A stretch of DNA of 64,000 nt from Micropterus salmoides. Lineage: Eukaryota > Chordata > Actinopteri > Centrarchiformes > Centrarchidae. The translations under genes were made by a program, and so were the position numbers. The stretch is taken from contig NW_024040041.1 of the NCBI RefSeq assembly GCF_014851395.1, positions 13,078,242 to 13,142,241 on the forward strand. The letters run 5' to 3'. Of the stretch, positions 58,301-64,000 are shown piece by piece. The notes beneath the pieces are model-generated. The model had not been told where the DNA came from. It worked only from the letters and a program-made list of their open reading frames with translations, and did not search any database. The first letter of the stretch is position 1. Every line of letters starts with the position of its first letter.

Positions 58301-60361
58301 TTTTAGGCCTGCACGTGCACAATATAACACCATTTCCGTTCAATTTAGGTTGACTTACACTGAACGACAGCCTTTGGCTGATGTGAGGTGTTCATGTTTG
58401 GTTTTCAGGTACTTCCATGTTAGTAAATCAGATTATATGACGTGAATGCAGCAAAATCAACATTATAGTCAAACCCAGGATTGGTAGAGTGCTGTTTGCA
58501 CCCCTCTGCCCGTTTACTTTTTGAACCCTTCATCCCTTTCTGTGTATTGTCCCCGCTACCTGTTAACATGCTGGATGTTTTTTCTTCAATGTTGGTGATT
58601 TAGTGCTGCAGTGGCGCTCGTTCTCCATTTCGCAAGAGTTTCTCCTTGGAGTGTGTGCATGTGTATAATTTCCATGTTCATTGCTCCTGTCATTTGTCAG
58701 TGTTTGCTCCCTCCTCCTCCTTTATTGTGGATGTGACTGTACTAATTGCTGCATGGTGTGGAGCACCACCCCACGGGTCCAGCTCAGTCACCAGCTGAGT
58801 CTGCACTAATTTTTGCCTGTTGCACTGGGACCAGTAGAGAAGCCCCCACCCTTACCCCTGCAAAATGGACCAACACATGGCGCGCTCTCTCACTTTCTCT
58901 CTCTCTCTCTCTTACACACACACACAGGGCAGGCCTGTGATGCTAATAGACCCAGATCTGGAGCGCTCACTGGCCTTGCCCTCTCGTCAGCAAAATCATT
59001 GATTGTTTCTTTGCGTCTCGGGCTCGAGTCGCGTCATAGGCTGTTTTCTCAGAAGCCATAGCCAGCACTCTAGGATCAGTGTGAGGCTTTTTGGTGCATG
59101 TGGTGATAGTCATCATGTTGTTCAACCTCCCAACTCTCACCACGCTTTACTCAAAAGGGCTGCCTCCCCTCCTCCCCCCTGTCTGCTTCTCCACACTGGG
59201 ATCGGTGAAGGCCTTCTAACCCATATCAGTGACTTTGCTGCCACTTTCCTCCTCAGAAAATCATCGCCCCTGTCTGACATGGAACATAGATCATGGATGG
59301 TCACACAAGCAGGAAACTCGCCCCAATCATATAACTCAATCCGCACGCCTGCACTTTCTTTCCAACCACGCTCTTTGTCCCCATTGAGGTTGTTATTTTG
59401 GTTGGTCTCTCCCTCCCTGTCTTGTATCCTCCTCGTTCAGCTTTAAGTTCCATCTGCTGTGTGTGGTAAGGCTCATGGATCGTCTGCAGTAATTTATGTC
59501 AGTGTACAAGTGTTAGTGTATCTGCTTATCAGTAACATAAAGCCAAGACTCTTTTTGTCCTGTGTGTGTGTGTGTGTTTGGGAAGTGTTTCCTCACAGCT
59601 TGGGCCCTCTCCCTGCAGTCACCTGTGCTTTTACATCTGTGAGATGTTTTCTTTTTTCCTTTTTGACCAACAAAAAAAAAAGATTTTGTACGTATTTGAT
59701 ATGTATATTTGGTCAGCAGTCGGCCCGGCCCGGCTTGCCTGTCTTTTCTCCGACCTGCCCCCAGACCAAACATCTCACTGGGTAACCATGGGAATGAACC
59801 AAGAGGACCATGTTTTGCAATCCTCCTGACACACTCGCACACACACTTCCTCTCTCTTTCTGAGGAGTGTATCTGTGTGTTTGTGAAAAGTTGCACTTAA
59901 ACACACCATACACATTCATTCACACAGTATTGGCGAGTCTAAAGGCCTGTCAAGAGGCCTGTTTTCAGATATTGTTGTTTTTTAAATGGCTGTTCTTATT
60001 ATTGCTATTGTTATATTGGTGAGTTGTTGTATTTTCTTTCTTTCTTTTTTCTTTTTTTTTTTTTTACGTAAAAGGGAGTTAAAGTTGTATCATTTTTTAA
60101 TTATTAGGATGTTTTTTATTTTTTTTTCTTCCTTATTTCTCTTTATGGGCGTGATTATTGGCAGTGTTTTCAATCTTTCTGAAACTTTTTTTTTTCTTTT
60201 GATTTCCCCTGCAAGATCTTATAAGGAATTCTTTTAAAAGAAGATATAAGTAGATTGTCAAAGAGATATGAGTTATTGAGGGTTATAGTCTGTATATTCT
60301 ATGGGTATTATGAATTAAACGATTAACAAAATACAGAATTATATACATATAATTAAATAAA
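55381..60361 (+). other. mapk3 3' UTR with one intron
   Basis: Eleven bases after the stop, ACACAG|gtacatg makes a donor. A strong acceptor, CCTTTTTTCTTTAG, ends at 56578, so the UTR probably has a final non-coding exon from 56579, as in mammalian ERK genes. It would run to an AATAAA at 60356-60361. The sequence holds T-rich tracts (about 60040-60065), a (CT)n run at 58896-58911 and no credible coding exon. The junction lies too close to the stop to trigger nonsense-mediated decay. Confidence 0.6.
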
Positions 60362-62214
60362 ATTTCCTGATACTGTTACTACTGTCTGTGGAAGTGTTGT
60401 TTCCCTCTTGTGGTCTTGTTTTTTTTCTTCTACGGTACTTTCAATTCTGGTAATTATTTCCAACTGAGAATGACGAAAGCAGCGATATCAAACGACTACA
60501 AAGAGACCAACGGCAACTAATAAAGAAATGCACAGTGACAACAAAGAGATTCAGAACCTGCAAGTTGACCACAAGAAGATGGAAAACAACATCTTGGTCC
60601 AGGGAAGGAGGATTGGGGGTCCTTTTATATGTCTGTGTCCTAAACTGGCTTTAGGACATTTGGAGTTACAAATGGCACCTATTTGATATCATTTCATGTC
60701 AGAATATTTAAAGTTGTTGGCATTAATGTATTACACTGAACAGTTTATTGCCACGGCAAACGACTGACAATGTTCTCACTGCCGCTGGTACCATTGTGCG
60801 ACAGGTTTCCCCGATTGATACCATGGAAACAGGTTCTTAGTCCTTCTGAGCCAGGCAGGTGGTGTGCTGGCTAACTTCTAATGCTTAAGATAAGTATTTA
60901 TTTATGTAAAACTAGTTTGCCAGACTAATCTCAGACTGGCCTAACACTAGATCTGAAATATCCCCGGGAAGTAAACTTTAAGCCTGAGACTCAGCAACAC
61001 ACTGCCGTACAGCTTTCCCCTCTTCCTTCCCAACATGCCTGAGCATGGCTTCCCCCTCCTTCCCTGACATTCCAAGCGTGTTTGGCCATGACTGCTTATA
61101 AGTTAAAAAAAAAATCTATTTGATATCAGGCATGACAGCAGTCTGTCAAATTTACCATGATTTGCACATATTTGCATGTCAAATGGAGACACCTGCAAAA
61201 GTGGGAAATTGCTGGAAAGTCACATTGCATTGCCGTGAATAGATGTCTCTATTCTGGTGAAAACCAGACTTGTAACATTTCAGAGCGGGCTCGGCCTGAC
61301 ACACCATTGTTTGTCACACTGCAGCTTTGCTATTGAATGTGAACAATACAGTAATGCACTGACGACAGTGGACTGTATGTAGAGCGAGCATGCATGCCTC
61401 TAGACACGTGGTTGTTTTCATATTTCTGGCACTGTTGGTCAGAGTTTACTTTACATACCTCCATATACCACATCCCTTTTGTCAAATACACAGTTGAAAC
61501 CCGCTGCACTCCCACTTTCTTTCCCAATCATCAACCCAGCCATCAGCTGCAAACTATGTCCTGAGTTTAAATGGGACAAAAGATGCCAGCAACTGCTTCT
61601 TTTCCTCATTTTGTCCCACCCGTGAGTTATGTTTGTTTATCTAGTGTCACATATGTTCTCCATCATAATCCAAATCACTGATGGCCAACCCCATACTCCA
61701 AACAATGAAGCAGAATCAAATAAATCCTAGGTAAGTGTTGGCAAACATGCAGTGACCAGGTATGACACTCACACACAAAGCCACTAGTATCCCAGCTGAA
61801 CAAAGCAGCTTAAAGAGAGTGATATAGTATTTGGCACAGGCAGGGGAGAGGCCAGTGAGAGAGCGGCGAGGTGAGCGCTGGGTTATGAGCTGGTACTTCA
61901 TTAACTGATTTTTACAGCACTGAAGGTTCAGGTGTGTTTGCTAGGAGTTGGCAATAAGGAGACTTTCTTCGGTCTTACCAGTCTTTCCAGTTTTTTCATG
62001 TCTTCTCAGGAAGGTAGAGAGCAGGTTGTCTTCAGTCATGCGTGGTCCTGTTCACTTTTACTTTGAAACACAAAGGAGGGTTGTTGTTGGACTTTATTAA
62101 GAGCTTGATTAACTTTTGCTGAAGTTTTGTTTGCTGGTGGTCCTGTCCAACATTAGCGGTGCGATCTTGCAGCAACTCATTTAGGAGCTCACTGGAACGT
62201 ATTTGTAGAGAAGG
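60362..62214. other. Intergenic between mapk3 and gdpd3
   Basis: No exon was recognised. The open frames at 61330-61527 and 61716-61901 show no domain. The last few hundred bases should hold the gdpd3 promoter and 5' UTR; no clear core elements were seen. Confidence 0.4.
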
Positions 62215-63741
62215 ATGAGCAGTTTTCTGTACTTCATCCTCCCAGCTCTGGGTGGATACACTCTCGCCTCGGTGTACCTGCTGAAGAACCCCCAGATTCT
62301 CCACAGGAGGAAACGCACAGCCTTTTACTGCAAACACATCTCGCACAGAGGAGGTAAGGTTGGTCACAGGCACTCTGAAGCCTGAAGGGTGCAGCTGGTC
62401 GTCTGTCAGGAGGAGGGGTCCATCACGTCCAGATCATAACATGTGCATGTCTAAACAGCCGTATTTTTCCTCAGTATCGTTGTTAACCTGCAGCAAAGAG
62501 CTCAAATGGAGACTGGTCAACAAATACGACAAGGAGCATGTGTAAAAAAGAATGATAAAAGATGTGATTGTGAACCTCATCATGTGCTAAAATGAGTTTC
62601 AGTGGCTCAGTTTTTAAAGTTTTTAATAATATGATGACTTTTTTTCCACCTAAAGTTGAACACTGATGAACTTACGATATGATTTCAGAGGTTTTACTCT
62701 TCTCTGTTCAATTCAGTTCAACTCACTGTGACAGTAATTTATATTGCCACAGCAAGTGTGAAATAGAAACATGTGCATAAACAAATGTATACAAATGTGT
62801 ATGGTATCCCTGACTGACCGGTGCTTCTCTCCCTGCTGCCATCATCAACCCTTAACTCCTCTGTTTGTTACCAGGATCTGGAGAGAGGATAGAAAGCACG
62901 ATGGAGGCGTTCACAAAGTGAGTACCAAACTCAAGAGGTGAGCTGCTGCTCTCCGAACAGCTGTGAGAGAAACAGATTGCTTTCAATTAAGAACTTTTCA
63001 GAGAGGCTCTGACCAACTGAGCACCATCCAGTTTACTCTGATTCTGTCTTTTCTTTCAAACAAAGGCAAAAACTGAGGCATTATCCAGCCTCATAAAATG
63101 CATTTTTAGTGTCTTTCCACTTGCAAGCCTCAAGTAATAAATAGTCTCTGCGAGATCTTAGGCTTAACAATGGACATCTAAAATACATGAATGGAAGTCT
63201 GCATACATATCTGCATATATATATATAAAGTCGCAGGAAAAAGTATGTGAACCCTTTGGAATTACCTGGATTTCTGCAGAAATTGGTCACAACATGTGAT
63301 CTGATCTTCTTCATCTTCAAGTCAAAACAATAGACAAACACAGTCATGTTTTACACACTGTGTAAACATTCACAGTGCAGGATGGAAAAAGCATGTGAGC
63401 CCCAAGGCTAATGAGTTCTCCAAAAGCTAATTGGAGTCAGGAGTCAGCCTGCCTGGAGTCTAATCATTGAGACGAGATTGGAGGTGTTTGTTAGAGCTGC
63501 CCTACCCTATCAGGAGATTAGTTCATCAGCCGGAAGAGCAGAAATGAGTTCTCTCACTGTGCCTGTAACAAATACAAATTAAATCCTTCCTCCTCCTTTC
63601 TCTAGTGCAGTGGAGCAGGGTACACAGATGCTGGAGCTGGACTGTCACTTGACGCAAGACGGACATGTGGTGGTATCACATGATGAGAATCTGCTGAGGC
63701 AGACTGGCCACGACGTCACCATCTCCTCACTCAAGCTGCAG
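62215..63741 (+). CDS. gdpd3: Glycerophosphodiester phosphodiesterase domain protein 3, 5' part
   Basis: This is a membrane-bound GDPD-family enzyme; the family's GDPD1/GDPD3 branch has lysophospholipase D activity on lysophospholipids. Three exons are in the window: 62215-62353, 62875-62917 and 63606-63741, all GT-AG with closing phases. The rest lies beyond the right edge. The N-terminal MSSFLYFILPALGGYTLAS is a hydrophobic anchor, as in GDPD1/3. The catalytic HRGG is at 44-47. GSGERIESTMEAF follows, where the usual LENT is IEST, so the Glu is kept but the Asn is Ser. LELDCHLTQDGHVVVSHDEN carries further metal-binding and catalytic positions. HRGGSGE and DENLLRQTG match GDPD3 better than GDPD1, and the position next to mapk3 agrees. 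The visible portion covers roughly the first third of a protein near 320 aa. Confidence 0.9.
63222..63510. repeat. Tc1-type terminal fragment in gdpd3 intron 2
   Basis: AGTCGCAGGAAAAAGTATG followed by TGAACCCTTTGGAATTACCT resembles the terminal repeat of another fish Tc1 family. The following 250 bp lack a transposase frame and the second end was not found, so this is a relic or MITE. Confidence 0.55.
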
Positions 63742-64000
63742 GTGAGAGGGCAGATCCTGCAGGACTGTTGACACAAGCTCATGCTGAGACAGTAGCTCTG
63801 CCCTCGGCCAAACAGGGTGTTCAGGTGGTGGTTTTCTGGGTTGTTCTTTTAGCCATCATGTTCATCATGTTTTAGTCATCAAAACAAGAGGTTGAGATTC
63901 TAATTACAATTACATTTCAAATAAACACTCCCCTATATTTCAGGTTAATCATCTGCACCACTTTAACTGCAAGGTGCAAAATAGCATGCAAAGCTAAATA

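Noticed and set aside
58746..59919. Several frames on both strands within the mapk3 3' UTR
   Set aside because: They overlap simple repeats, lack domains and lie in a probable untranslated exon.

Overview
This window is nuclear DNA from a ray-finned (teleost) fish, most likely an acanthomorph. The evidence is split vertebrate genes with GT-AG introns, a high density of Tc1/mariner and hAT transposons, an I/Nimb-type LINE, a tRNA-derived SINE and long CA/GT microsatellites. There is no bacterial, phage or CRISPR content. I rebuilt five multi-exon genes and one weaker candidate by reading splice sites and checking that every codon phase closes.

Layout. 1-3264: no gene seen; a dispersed repeat and possibly the rabep2 3' UTR. 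3265-14482 (-): rabep2, a Rab5-effector coiled-coil protein, with several transposons in its introns. 14483-23888: mostly mobile DNA, namely two decayed Tc1 copies (17069-17812, 18804-19675), a tRNA-SINE (about 20776-20960) and a structurally complete Tc1 element with an intact 340-residue transposase (21040-22632). 23889-25908 (+): a candidate small gene with a UPF0547-like cysteine cluster and a Pro-rich exon, followed by a minisatellite. 27070-33403 (-): a 12-exon membrane-anchored dynamin-superfamily (EHD/sarcalumenin-like) GTPase. About 33610-36975 (-): an I-type LINE that has lost its reverse transcriptase. 38997-42305 (-): nudt9, a mitochondrial ADP-ribose pyrophosphatase. 43748-55380 (+): mapk3 (ERK1), with a long 3' UTR to about 60361. 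62215 to the window edge (+): the 5' part of gdpd3.

The mapk3-gdpd3 adjacency matches human 16p11.2, where RABEP2 also lies further off. nudt9 and mapk3 are divergent with about 1.4 kb between start codons. The genes do not form one pathway: they cover endosomal Rab5 trafficking, a membrane GTPase, ADP-ribose hydrolysis, MAP kinase signalling and lysophospholipid hydrolysis.

The points most worth a second look are a (GT)n tract that replaces the polypyrimidine tract before the last coding exon of mapk3, a 12-nt microexon in rabep2, the two poorly characterised genes, the intact Tc1 transposase, and three hAT-like insertions with readable 8-bp target duplications.
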